Origin: DATFAS01 sp035254305
GTDB taxonomy: Bacteria; Bacillota; Bacilli; Aneurinibacillales; RAOX-1
DNA: 12,432 nt
NCBI GenBank assembly: GCA_035254305.1
Contig: DATFAS010000261.1
Coordinates: forward strand, 1-12,432
Direction of reading: 5' to 3'
Shown: in pieces, positions 1 through 5,570 of the stretch
How positions within the stretch are numbered: position 1 is the stretch's first letter
Layout of the letters: each line of letters starts with the position of its first letter
Notes under the pieces: generated by a model
Database searches by the model: none
What the model saw: only the letters and a program-made list of their open reading frames with translations
Told to the model about the DNA's origin: nothing
Made by a program: the position numbers and the translations under genes

Positions 1-45
1 ATTTGACACAACATCTTTCTCATTCACCTTATAAGATATAATCTG

Positions 46-186
46 TGAGGTTCATGAGGAGAAAAAGAAAAGCCTAAGCCAATGGAAAGATATCTTTTCA
101 TGAGCCTCACCATTGGGAAGAATATTATATAATTCTAATAAAGAATGCAGAACCTTGTTGTGGAAGGTTCTGCATTCTTTATGTTG
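46..186 (+). ncRNA. Candidate structured small RNA with H-type pseudoknot
   Basis: No protein gene is visible here, but the strand folds in a constrained way. A 13-bp stem pairs 45-57 with 98-110, with a single G-U pair. Inside its loop, CCAATGG (79-85) is the exact complement of CCATTGG (110-116), which directly follows the 3' arm of the stem. That is H-type pseudoknot geometry. A small self-complementary element, AAAGATATCTTT (86-97), lies between them. A strong terminator closes the unit at 140-186. A TATAAT at 37-42 would start transcription near 48, but no good -35 lies at the usual distance. No plus-strand gene follows for more than 2 kb, so a riboswitch for a downstream gene is unlikely. 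It could be a free small RNA or the 3' UTR of a gene left of the window. I cannot assign it to a known RNA family. Confidence 0.4.
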
Positions 187-190
187 TTTT
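140..190 (+). terminator. Strong intrinsic terminator of the first small RNA
   Basis: A perfect 17-bp stem pairs 140-156 with 164-180 around a 7-nt loop, followed by ATGTTGTTTT. The flanking A-run could also allow termination on the minus strand. Confidence 0.75.
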
Positions 191-216
191 CAAATAAAAC
201 AATATTGTGACATAAG

Positions 217-245
217 TGTACATACTTGGGTATATTTGGTATAAT
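217..245 (+). promoter_or_regulatory. Extended -10 promoter of the C-rich small RNA
   Basis: TGTACA (217-222) lies 17 bp before TATAAT (240-245). The -10 is preceded by TG plus one base (237-239), an extended -10 element. The start should fall near 251-252. A TTGTGA half-site (205-210), about 45 bp upstream of that start, resembles the half-sites bound by ResD, Rex or Fnr-type regulators. Only one half is clear, so the regulator is inference. Confidence 0.6.
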
Positions 246-250
246 TCATT

Positions 251-333
251 TGTGATCTTGTTGATACCCCCAGTTTCAACTTAATCCCTTTTTACTGCTT
301 ACCGGTTACCCCGATTCCGGTAGGCCTTTTTTG
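251..333 (+). ncRNA. C-rich trans-acting small RNA candidate (RoxS/RsaE- or FsrA-like)
   Basis: An ~82-nt transcript is framed by a good promoter and an intrinsic terminator and contains no credible ORF. It displays three C-rich unpaired segments: TACCCCC in the loop of a GTTGA/TCAAC hairpin (260-280), AATCCC in the single-stranded linker (283-288), and TTACCCC in the terminator loop (306-312). C-rich loops that pair with Shine-Dalgarno sequences are the hallmark of Firmicute regulatory RNAs such as RsaE/RoxS (redox and NAD control) and FsrA (iron sparing). The order 'UACCCC in a loop, then AUCCC in a linker' fits RsaE/RoxS best from memory, but I cannot align it. The family assignment is therefore tentative, while its being a small RNA is well supported. 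Confidence 0.6.
297..332 (+). terminator. Terminator of the C-rich small RNA
   Basis: A 9-bp stem pairs 297-305 with 317-325, with one G-U pair. The 11-nt loop is C-rich, and C plus six T (326-332) follow. Confidence 0.75.
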
Positions 334-335
334 TT

Positions 336-378
336 CCAAAAAAAAGGCTATTGATCTTTCAGAAAGATCAATAGCCTT
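336..378 (-). terminator. Terminator of the chemoreceptor-like gene
   Basis: A 16-bp perfect stem (344-359 with 363-378) has a 3-nt loop. The A-run at 338-345 gives a U-run at the 3' end of the minus-strand transcript. It lies 13 bp beyond the stop codon. Confidence 0.85.
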
Positions 379-390
379 CTATTGTTTTAT

Positions 391-1350
391 TTATGCTTGT
401 CTAATTTCCTTCAGAATCTTCTCTAATTCATCATAGCTTTGATCTAATCCATCATCCACTACACTCGCTTCCTGAACGTGAGAAACAAGTTTTTCATGAG
501 TTGAATGGAGAGTTTTGTATGATTCATGAATCTGTAAATCAATTTGGTCAGAAAAAGCCTTCTGGGATTCAATATGTCCCTTGACACTCCTTACCTCATC
601 ACTAACTTCCTGGAAAGCTTGAACAATCTGATTCATCTTCGATGAGGCATTCTTACATGTATCTAATGCTTCTTGAATCATTTGCATATTCTTTTTCGTA
701 TTGGCTAAAGCCAATTTCGTATCACCTTGAATGGTGTGAATAAGATCCGTAATTTCTTTTGTAGAATGATTGGTCAAATCCGCCAATTTCCTAACCTCAT
801 CGGCAACAACCGCAAATCCTTTGCCATGCTCACCTGCACGTGCAGCTTCTATAGCTGCATTCAATGCTAACAAATTCGTTTGGCTTGCAATATCACTAAT
901 CGTCTTAACAATGGTTGTAATTTGGTTTGATCTCTCTCCTAATTGATTCATAGAAACAGATGTACTTTCTGATTCTTCTTGAAGAGCTGAAATCACTCCA
1001 CCTAATTCCTGAAGAGCTTTATCTCCTTCTAATGAATCTTGAACAGACCGCTTTGAAATTTCATTTAATCTTAAACCAGTGGATTGCAATTCTTCTGCTG
1101 AATGATTAGACTGCCCGCTAATCCCCTGAATTTTCTCTATAATACTTTTCAATGAATTAGCGAGATCAGCTAACTCTCCATGCTGATGGTTAACCACACC
1201 ATGTTGATGAATGATAGCTCCCATTCTTTCATACAATGCTTGAATTTCTTCTTCTAATTTAATCTTCTCTGTGCAATTCTTATCTACTGTTTCAATTGCT
1301 GCACTCATTTCACCAATCACATCATCATGGTTTTTCTTCCACCAACGCAC
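391..1350 (-). CDS. Soluble methyl-accepting chemotaxis-like protein
   Basis: A cytoplasmic chemoreceptor-type signalling protein, expected to form coiled-coil dimers and act through CheW/CheA. The protein is almost entirely helical. The conserved MCP hairpin tip is clear (DIASQTNLLALNAAIEAARA, then GEHGKGFAVVADEVRKLA), about residues 153-183 from the start chosen here. There is no hydrophobic segment, so it is not membrane-bound, and at about 319 residues it is short, like the soluble receptors of bacilli such as YfmS. The N-terminal ~75 residues hold no recognised sensor domain but contain a repeated HQHG motif (residues ~48-51 and 55-58). I chose the GTG at 1350 because AAGGGGG (1365-1359) sits 8 nt upstream of it. 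A GTG at 1371 would add seven residues but would put this Shine-Dalgarno inside the gene. It stands alone with its own terminator. Its signal is unknown. Confidence 0.9.
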   Translation of the reverse strand: MRWWKKNHDDVIGEMSAAIETVDKNCTEKIKLEEEIQALYERMGAIIHQHGVVNHQHGELADLANSLKSIIEKIQGISGQSNHSAEELQSTGLRLNEISKRSVQDSLEGDKALQELGGVISALQEESESTSVSMNQLGERSNQITTIVKTISDIASQTNLLALNAAIEAARAGEHGKGFAVVADEVRKLADLTNHSTKEITDLIHTIQGDTKLALANTKKNMQMIQEALDTCKNASSKMNQIVQAFQEVSDEVRSVKGHIESQKAFSDQIDLQIHESYKTLHSTHEKLVSHVQEASVVDDGLDQSYDELEKILKEIRQA

Positions 1351-1521
1351 AGTGCCATCCCCCTTATACACTTCTAATCAACAAGACCGTTGAATCACAT
1401 AATTTATATAAAAAGACCGAAAGAAGTTTCTTTAACAAACTAAAATTCTGTCAAATGCTATTGAAATCTATAAAAATACTCTACCTTACTCTAACCGTAA
1501 AACCTTAAATTTGAAGTGATC

Positions 1522-1541
1522 TTTGTCACGTTGTTGACAAA
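1522..1541. promoter_or_regulatory. Operator-like inverted repeat TTTGTCA-N6-TGACAAA
   Basis: Perfect 7-bp arms (1522-1528 and 1535-1541) flank 6 bp. The core TGTCA-N6-TGACA has the 5-6-5 geometry of CRP/FNR-family sites. It lies about 180 bp upstream of the chemoreceptor-like gene on the other side of that gene's leader. No regulator of this family is in the window, so the role is inference. Confidence 0.35.
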
Positions 1542-1617
1542 TTTCAGTACCTTCAGCCATTAATTTATTTTCTTTTCAATGTTTTTTAAATAATAACATA
1601 TTTTTAGGTAGCTCTAT

Positions 1618-1651
1618 TTAAAAAAATAAAAGCCTGAAATCCTCAAGCTTT
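1618..1651 (-). terminator. Terminator of the 94-aa hypothetical gene
   Basis: A 9-bp stem (1629-1637 with 1643-1651, one G-U) with a 5-nt loop is followed on the minus strand by a U-rich run from the A-tract at 1618-1626. Confidence 0.75.
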
Positions 1652-1654
1652 CTA

Positions 1655-1939
1655 TTATCTTATTGCTCTTCTTTCCCTAACGATCTGAAGAATTTTATCT
1701 TGCCACTCCTCTTTCACAAAAAGTGGACAAGGTTCCCCCACATCACCAGAGCAGGCTGGACAGTTATCATAAGGTTTGGCATGAAATACAAAACGCAAAC
1801 CCCAGACTGATCTTTCTTCCTCTAATACAGCTTTGAACAAATGATTATTGTGTTGGAAATCAACTGTATAATAATTTTTGTTTGGATTATCCTCCCAGTG
1901 AATAAATCCAGGGCGTAACGTTTCGTTAAGCATCTCCAC
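1655..1939 (-). CDS. Hypothetical 94-aa protein with a Cys cluster
   Basis: A compact, probably cytoplasmic protein that I do not recognise. It has alternating polar and aromatic residues in its first half and a motif CPACSGDVGEPC at residues 60-71 (Cys 60, 63 and 71), followed by an amphipathic, Arg-rich C-terminal helix. CxxC plus a third Cys suggests a metal or redox site, but only three cysteines are present, so a classical four-Cys zinc ribbon is not complete. The GTG start at 1939 is preferred because GGAGG lies 7-9 nt upstream. The in-frame ATG two codons later is too far from it. It follows the MarR gene on the same strand after a 126-bp gap that holds its own TATAAT (1973-1978), so it may be transcribed both alone and by read-through. 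Confidence 0.75.
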   Translation of the reverse strand: MEMLNETLRPGFIHWEDNPNKNYYTVDFQHNNHLFKAVLEEERSVWGLRFVFHAKPYDNCPACSGDVGEPCPLFVKEEWQDKILQIVRERRAIR

Positions 1940-1972
1940 CGTAACCCCTCCATCTTTGGATTCCCTTCTTCT

Positions 1973-1978
1973 ATTATA
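1973..1978 (-). promoter_or_regulatory. Putative -10 of the 94-aa gene
   Basis: TATAAT on the minus strand, about 34 bp before the GTG start. The -35 at the matching distance is poor, so it may need an activator or be weak. Confidence 0.35.
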
Positions 1979-2065
1979 TCCAAAAGGTGGAACGTACTGA
2001 TGTGAATGTTTTTAGAATTCTATTATTGATCTAAATTAGGAGTAGAAATTCCGATTCGATATGCC

Positions 2066-2518
2066 TTAAGTTGTGGGCTTACCTACCTTTTTCTCTAAAA
2101 ATGATTGAATGAGTTGCAATGATGAAAGGAGTTGGCTTAACTCTTCATCCCCTAAATCAGAGATTAGAGAGCCGATTAGAATAGCAAGATAATCCTGTTG
2201 AAGAACAGGGTACTGATTCTCCAATTCATGAACATTCCTCGATAGGGAAACGAAAACTACCCGACGATCCTCTTTATCTCGTTCCCTTATAACAATTTGA
2301 TTACGTTCTAAACGGTCCACAATTCCTGAAATCGTACTATTCGATAAATCTAATGCCTTGGATAATTCACCTATTGTTTTTGGTTTATCCCGAATTTCCC
2401 CTAACACTAACGCCTGAGGAATCGTTATCCCACATTTGTCCAACTCACGCGCCACAAGAGTAAAGTAAAGTTGATTATTTTTCATTAATAATTTTGAAAT
2501 AGTATGAATGGAACCCAT
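2066..2518 (-). CDS. MarR-family transcriptional regulator
   Basis: A 150-aa winged-helix regulator of the MarR family, which acts as a dimer on palindromic operators and usually represses its own promoter until a small ligand or oxidant releases it. The core is visible: the helix-turn-helix region TIGELSKALDLSNSTISGIVDRLE (about residues 48-71), then the wing with RERDKEDRR (about residues 78-86), flanked by N- and C-terminal dimerisation helices. There is no conspicuous Cys switch: the only cysteine lies near residue 29. I chose the ATG at 2518 because GAGGGAGG ends 5 nt upstream. A TTG at 2533 would place this site inside the gene. Upstream lie two direct copies of an operator-like sequence that bracket a promoter, which suggests autoregulation. 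The divergent spore lipoprotein gene shares the same intergenic region. No terminator is evident after the stop. Confidence 0.92.
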   Translation of the reverse strand: MGSIHTISKLLMKNNQLYFTLVARELDKCGITIPQALVLGEIRDKPKTIGELSKALDLSNSTISGIVDRLERNQIVIRERDKEDRRVVFVSLSRNVHELENQYPVLQQDYLAILIGSLISDLGDEELSQLLSSLQLIQSFLEKKVGKPTT

Positions 2519-2561
2519 GATGTCCTCCCTCAATTGAAGTATTCTCCATCTATTCTATCGA

Positions 2562-2632
2562 TATTTAGTATCACGAAATAATTCTTACATACGATATTAT
2601 TTCTCGTCAATCTATTTTAGTAATACGAAATA
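2562..2632. promoter_or_regulatory. Repeated operator-like sites upstream of the MarR gene
   Basis: TTTAGTATCACGAAATAA (2564-2581) and TTTAGTAATACGAAATAA (2616-2633) are near-identical. Each is an imperfect palindrome of the form TATTT-(A/C)GT...AC(G/T)-AAATA. They are 52 bp apart, about five helical turns, so they lie on the same face of the DNA. An inverted, degenerate copy (TTATTTCTCGT, 2597-2607) lies between them, and TTTAGTATC recurs at 2687-2695 nearer the divergent lipoprotein gene. MarR proteins bind palindromes of this size. Confidence 0.6.
2582..2610 (-). promoter_or_regulatory. Putative MarR gene promoter
   Basis: TTGACG (2610-2605) is spaced 17 bp from TAAGAA (2587-2582) on the minus strand. 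It lies between the two operator-like copies, and the downstream copy would cover the -10 and start. The -10 is a weak match. Confidence 0.4.
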
Positions 2633-2742
2633 ACTCCCTCCGAAATGACCAGTAATTTACTCTTTTTTTGTTCCTCTATCTCGAATTTTAGTATCCATTG
2701 AAGGGTACCCTACGCATGAATACAATATTAGGAGGTGGTACC

Positions 2743-3270
2743 ATGTACCGACCATTCATCCATAAGACTGTAAAATCTATTCTCATCCCTACCTTACTTA
2801 TAGGAGGGTTGTCTGCCTGTGGTTATTCCAAGACTGAAATGAATAAAGGGGCAAAGACCCAAAGTGCACAAAGCCCCAATACCAAAGATGGAACAAAAAC
2901 ACTTGGGACCAATCAGCCTGATCGAACCCTTGCATTAAGAACAAAGGATATAACTGATGATGTACCAGGTGTTGCTCGAGCAACAGCCTATGCATACGGT
3001 AAAGATATCGTAGTTGGTGTAGAGCCCAAAACTGGGACAGATCCAAAGACCCTTCAGCAAAATGTTTATAGTACCTTACAAAAACGTGAGCCTGGCTACA
3101 ATATCCATGTGACAACAGATAACAAAATCCACTCTCGAATTCAGACTCTTGCCAACAACACAACGCATAATACGGCCACTACTGGACACCCGGTACGCGA
3201 TCTCGGCAAAGATGTTGGTGATATTGTTCGCGATATAGGCCGAACGGTTACAGCACCTCTTCGTAAATAA
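2743..3270 (+). CDS. YhcN/YlaJ-type sporulation lipoprotein
   Basis: A 175-aa lipoprotein of the family found in endospore formers (B. subtilis YhcN and YlaJ), located in spore or forespore membranes. Its exact role is not established. The N-terminus is a lipoprotein signal: Lys-rich start, hydrophobic run ILIPTLLIGG and lipobox LSAC, giving a lipidated Cys26. After a Thr/Lys/Gln-rich linker, the family domain runs from about residue 60 to 137 (RTLALRTKDITDD..VPGV.RATAYAYGKDIVVGV). The C-terminus is a basic amphipathic tail (VRDLGKDVGDIVRDIGRTV). I chose the ATG at 2743 because AGGAGGT (2730-2736) sits 6 nt upstream. Earlier in-frame starts would include that site. It is divergent from the MarR gene and ends at a terminator shared with the converging deacetylase. 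A forespore sigma-factor promoter is expected but not clear. Confidence 0.88.
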   Translation: MYRPFIHKTVKSILIPTLLIGGLSACGYSKTEMNKGAKTQSAQSPNTKDGTKTLGTNQPDRTLALRTKDITDDVPGVARATAYAYGKDIVVGVEPKTGTDPKTLQQNVYSTLQKREPGYNIHVTTDNKIHSRIQTLANNTTHNTATTGHPVRDLGKDVGDIVRDIGRTVTAPLRK

Positions 3271-3315
3271 ATATGCGTACCAGATTATTCCCGGTACTGC
3301 ACCTTACTATAAAAC

Positions 3316-3351
3316 AAAAGAGCAGATGATAAACATTGCATCTGCTCTTTT
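3316..3351. terminator. Bidirectional terminator between convergent genes
   Basis: A perfect 13-bp stem (3316-3328 with 3339-3351) has a 10-nt loop. The plus side ends in TTTTATTT. The minus side ends in TTTTGTTTTAT. It serves the lipoprotein gene and the converging deacetylase gene. Confidence 0.85.
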
Positions 3352-3364
3352 ATTTACGGTATCC

Positions 3365-4330
3365 CTAATGTAATCGATTGATTTTTTTCTCAAAATTAGC
3401 TGGAGTCATCCATGGCGCAGCACTGTCAATTCTGAATATTTCACGGTTTCTGCGTGTATTAATTCCTTCTTTCCCGGTAAAGAAATAATCGATCCCTACT
3501 TGTTGGGCCAGGTCAATTACTTCTCGATTATAATTACCATGGGGAAAACAGAGCATAGATTTGGTATTCCCAAGCTGATCCTTAAGCACTTGCTCAGCCT
3601 TAGCAAGATCTGTTTTTACTTTGGTTACATATTCATCTTCTGTTTCTAGACGTTTCTGGTCGGGTAGAAATATTCTGTTGGCAAGGGTTGAAACCATCTG
3701 CCCATTCTCATTCGCCTTTAAATCATGAAGATCATAAGTGTGTGAATAGAAGCTGAAACCATTCTTCGCCATTTCCTTCACCTCATCCCATGTCATAAAA
3801 GGCGGAGTATAGGTAGTATTACCGATTGAACCTACAATTAGGAAGGTTGTAGCTGTAAATCCTTGTTTCAATAATTCCGGGAAGGCATATTTGTAAACAG
3901 AATGATACCCATCATCAATTGTGATTAGGACGGCATTAGGTGGGACCTCAAACTGACCATTTAAAAAACCAATAAAATCGTCCATGGAAATAACATTATA
4001 ATGATCATTCTTAAGTATTTGCAAATGCTCGTGAAAGCGTTGAGGCGTCATCGTATAAGTTGACTCTTTCTCATCAAAGTGATGATAAGTAAGAACAATG
4101 ACCTTGTCCCGATAATGGATAACTGAAGAGTCCACAACAGTTGGTCTTTTTTCAAGTGTTATGGTAGATGCTTCCTCTGAATGGGAGGGTACGATATCTT
4201 GTTTCACTTCTGCATTGGCTGTCTTTGGTTTCTTGGCTAGAGCTATGTTATGACGAGTTACCCCAGCAATAATTCCAATAATCAATACAACCAAAACAAC
4301 CAAAATACTAAATTTCAGTCTACCGCCCAA
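3365..4330 (-). CDS. Membrane-anchored polysaccharide deacetylase (CE4)
   Basis: A 321-aa carbohydrate esterase family 4 protein, expected to remove N-acetyl groups from a cell-wall or extracellular polymer outside the membrane. An N-terminal anchor spans about residues 7-24 (FSILVVLVVLIIGIIAGV), then a linker, then the NodB domain. Visible motifs are TYHHF (81-85), TIDDGY (137-142, catalytic base and metal Asp 139/140), SHTYDLH (196-202, metal His) and CFPHGNYN (261-268), close to the IcaB/PgaB and B. subtilis YxkH type rather than classical peptidoglycan deacetylases. The substrate cannot be read from the sequence. The start is TTG at 4330, with AGGGTG 8 nt upstream. No ATG or GTG offers a better alternative before the anchor. 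It is followed by the bidirectional terminator and is probably transcribed alone. Confidence 0.92.
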   Translation of the reverse strand: MGGRLKFSILVVLVVLIIGIIAGVTRHNIALAKKPKTANAEVKQDIVPSHSEEASTITLEKRPTVVDSSVIHYRDKVIVLTYHHFDEKESTYTMTPQRFHEHLQILKNDHYNVISMDDFIGFLNGQFEVPPNAVLITIDDGYHSVYKYAFPELLKQGFTATTFLIVGSIGNTTYTPPFMTWDEVKEMAKNGFSFYSHTYDLHDLKANENGQMVSTLANRIFLPDQKRLETEDEYVTKVKTDLAKAEQVLKDQLGNTKSMLCFPHGNYNREVIDLAQQVGIDYFFTGKEGINTRRNREIFRIDSAAPWMTPANFEKKINRLH

Positions 4331-4448
4331 TAGTAAATCACCCTCTTCAATTTAATACTTTTATTATTATTCATTCAATTCCTATAAAATCAAAATAAGT
4401 ATATCCTCATAGTAACGGGTTCGTCCAGGTCGTTCAAGAGATTTATAG

Positions 4449-4474
4449 AAAAAACCACCCTGCAGTAGGTGGTT
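4449..4474 (-). terminator. Terminator of the 97-aa gene, overlapping its stop
   Basis: AACCACC (4453-4459) pairs with GGTGGTT (4468-4474) around an 8-nt loop. Six A at 4449-4454 give the U-run on the minus strand. Two bases of the TAA stop lie in the stem. Confidence 0.75.
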
Positions 4475-4766
4475 ATAAATAATTCAAAATCACATCTTTA
4501 ATTGTAATCACTACATCATCACCATAAGCTAATGAACCTTTGAAGGGAGGAATGCTTGATTTCAACGTTTTCTTCCCGATTGGAAAAAGGAGTTCATCTG
4601 GCATCTTTCCTACACAAAGTTCTTTAAGAGTATCCATTTTATCTGACGCTAAATTGAGAAAGGTAATTTTTCCATCATTAATAAAGGTGATCTGATTACT
4701 TTGGAAATCAAGATCTTTCACACGAAGTTTTTCAATCATTTCTTGAACCTTGCTTTCCTGTTTCAT
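4473..4766 (-). CDS. Hypothetical 97-aa protein
   Basis: I do not recognise the family. The protein begins with a charged helix (KVQEMIEKLRVKDLDF) and continues with short beta-like segments (NQITFINDGKITFLNL, GDDVVITIKDVILNYL) around a loop rich in Lys, Pro and Gly. It has a single Cys, no signal peptide and no membrane segment, and is probably a small cytoplasmic alpha/beta protein. The ATG at 4766 has AAGGGTG 5 nt upstream. Its own terminator follows at once, and the next gene on this strand upstream is the 41-aa membrane peptide, 118 bp away, so it is probably monocistronic or the second of a small pair. It is real on ribosome-binding-site and terminator grounds. The function is unknown. 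Confidence 0.75.
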   Translation of the reverse strand: MKQESKVQEMIEKLRVKDLDFQSNQITFINDGKITFLNLASDKMDTLKELCVGKMPDELLFPIGKKTLKSSIPPFKGSLAYGDDVVITIKDVILNYL

Positions 4767-4884
4767 ATTCTCACCCTTTTTCTATGAATCATTGCCTCTT
4801 CTCATTTATATTAAAATACAGCGCATTTTATGAAAATGGGGAGTCCTTATACTTCATAAAAGTGACCCTTACCATTATAAGATC

Positions 4885-5010
4885 TTAGTGAGAAATACGA
4901 TATAATATCATCCCTGCATACCAGCCAAGTTCAATGACTAGCCACCCTTTCACAATCCGTTTTATTAAGACAGGTTGCTCATCCCATTCATTACCACTGA
5001 AGGATCTCAC
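4885..5010 (-). CDS. Small membrane peptide, 41 aa, unrecognised
   Basis: A short open frame with a GTG start and a good Shine-Dalgarno (GGAAAGGGAG, ending 9 nt upstream). The product starts with a polar segment (RSFSGNEWDEQP) and continues with a basic patch (LIKRIVKG). A hydrophobic, Trp/Tyr-containing stretch follows (WLVIELGWYAGMILYRI, residues 23-39), and the protein ends in SH. This resembles a single-pass or surface-bound membrane microprotein. A GTG at 5031 in the same frame would add seven residues (VEREYFN) but has only a weak AGGAA upstream. It lies between the 97-aa gene (same strand) and the repeat-rich region before the zinc-ribbon microprotein. I know no homologue, and the coding call rests on the ribosome binding site and composition only. 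Confidence 0.55.
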   Translation of the reverse strand: MRSFSGNEWDEQPVLIKRIVKGWLVIELGWYAGMILYRISH

Positions 5011-5060
5011 GTTGAAATACTCCCTTTCCACTAAGATTCCTGTTCCTCATAATCGTAACC

Positions 5061-5207
5061 AAAATTTGTGAATGAAATATGACCATGCATTACACCATGT
5101 TTATATATAAATTTTCTACAAAATACCTAAATTTTATAAATTAGACATGAACAAAATTTTCTTAAGCTGGATTGTTCATACTACATTCATAAATTTCGTG
5201 AATGAAT
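5061..5207. repeat. Repeat-rich regulatory stretch upstream of the YhfH-type gene
   Basis: Between 5011 and 5299 no further gene is seen. The stretch holds a direct repeat, AAATTTGTGAATGAA (5062-5076) and AAATTTCGTGAATGAA (5191-5206). It also holds an 8-bp inverted repeat, ATGAACAA (5147-5154) with TTGTTCAT (5172-5179), and an inverted pair, ATTCAT (5185-5190) with ATGAAT (5202-5207). TTTGTGAAT at 5065-5073 matches the ResD-type half-site as I recall it. Any regulator assignment is inference. Confidence 0.45.
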
Positions 5208-5237
5208 ACCCAAAATTTTAAGCAGTATAATAACACA

Positions 5238-5267
5238 TTAACAAATTAACAACTGTTACAGTACAAT
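5238..5267 (+). promoter_or_regulatory. Promoter of the YhfH-type gene
   Basis: TTAACA (5238-5243), 18 bp, TACAAT (5262-5267): each hexamer is one base off consensus. The start should be near 5274, giving a ~26-nt leader. A perfect odd palindrome ACTGT-T-ACAGT (5252-5262) lies in the spacer and could be an operator. A second TATAAT at 5226-5231 lacks a good -35. Confidence 0.5.
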
Positions 5268-5299
5268 ATATCAATCATTTATTTAGGAGGAACAAAGAA

Positions 5300-5431
5300 A
5301 TGGAAAATCTTAATTTCTACAGAAATTTACCTAAAAAATCATGTGTACAATGCGGCAAAGAAATTGAAGAGCAGCATGAATCTTACCTTTATATTTGTGA
5401 AAGGTGCCTCGGCTCTGAAGATCAAGCCTAG
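5300..5431 (+). CDS. yhfH: YhfH-family zinc-ribbon microprotein, 43 aa
   Basis: A tiny protein with two CxxC knuckles: CVQC (residues 15-18) and CERC (34-37), separated by KEIEEQHESYLYI. The pattern 'NLPKKSC..CGKEIEEQHE.Y...CE.CLG' matches the YhfH family of Bacillales, which is predicted to bind one zinc and has no known function. Initiation is unambiguous: AGGAGG (5285-5290) lies 9 nt before the ATG. It has its own promoter and its stop codon lies inside the terminator stem, so it is monocistronic. It is cytoplasmic, with no signal peptide. The long repeat-rich upstream region suggests that it is regulated more elaborately than its size implies. Confidence 0.85.
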   Translation: MENLNFYRNLPKKSCVQCGKEIEEQHESYLYICERCLGSEDQA

Positions 5432-5454
5432 TATCTCAAGATACTAGGCTTTTT
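5426..5454 (+). terminator. Terminator of the YhfH-type gene
   Basis: A perfect 10-bp stem (5426-5435 with 5440-5449), tetraloop TCAA, then five T. The TAG stop codon is part of the stem. Confidence 0.9.
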
Positions 5455-5499
5455 CTTGTGTAAAGATGACGAATTTTACTTACACTTCTTTCATTCGCC

Positions 5500-5527
5500 T
5501 TGATTCCACCCTTTATGCTAAGATAAT
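5500..5527 (+). promoter_or_regulatory. Promoter of the flavoprotein gene
   Basis: TTGATT (5500-5505), 16 bp, GATAAT (5522-5527). The start would be near 5534, giving a leader of about 37 nt before the ATG at 5571. Confidence 0.5.
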
Positions 5528-5570
5528 TTCATAAATGGGTTTGAGCAGAGTTTTGAAGGGAGTCTTTCTC

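Noticed and set aside
3..8. TTGACA as the -35 for the TATAAT at 37-42
   Set aside because: The spacer would be 28 bp, far outside the usual range.
53..77. Seven-codon ORF (MRRKRKA) inside the pseudoknot RNA
   Set aside because: It has no Shine-Dalgarno sequence and its bases are used in the main stem.
2698..2726. TTGAAG-17-TACAAT as the promoter of the spore lipoprotein gene
   Set aside because: Transcription would start inside or after the Shine-Dalgarno sequence at 2730-2736, leaving no usable leader.
4826..4861. Inverted repeat TTTTATGAA / TTCATAAAA as terminator of the 41-aa gene
   Set aside because: The loop is 18 nt and there is no U-run on either side.
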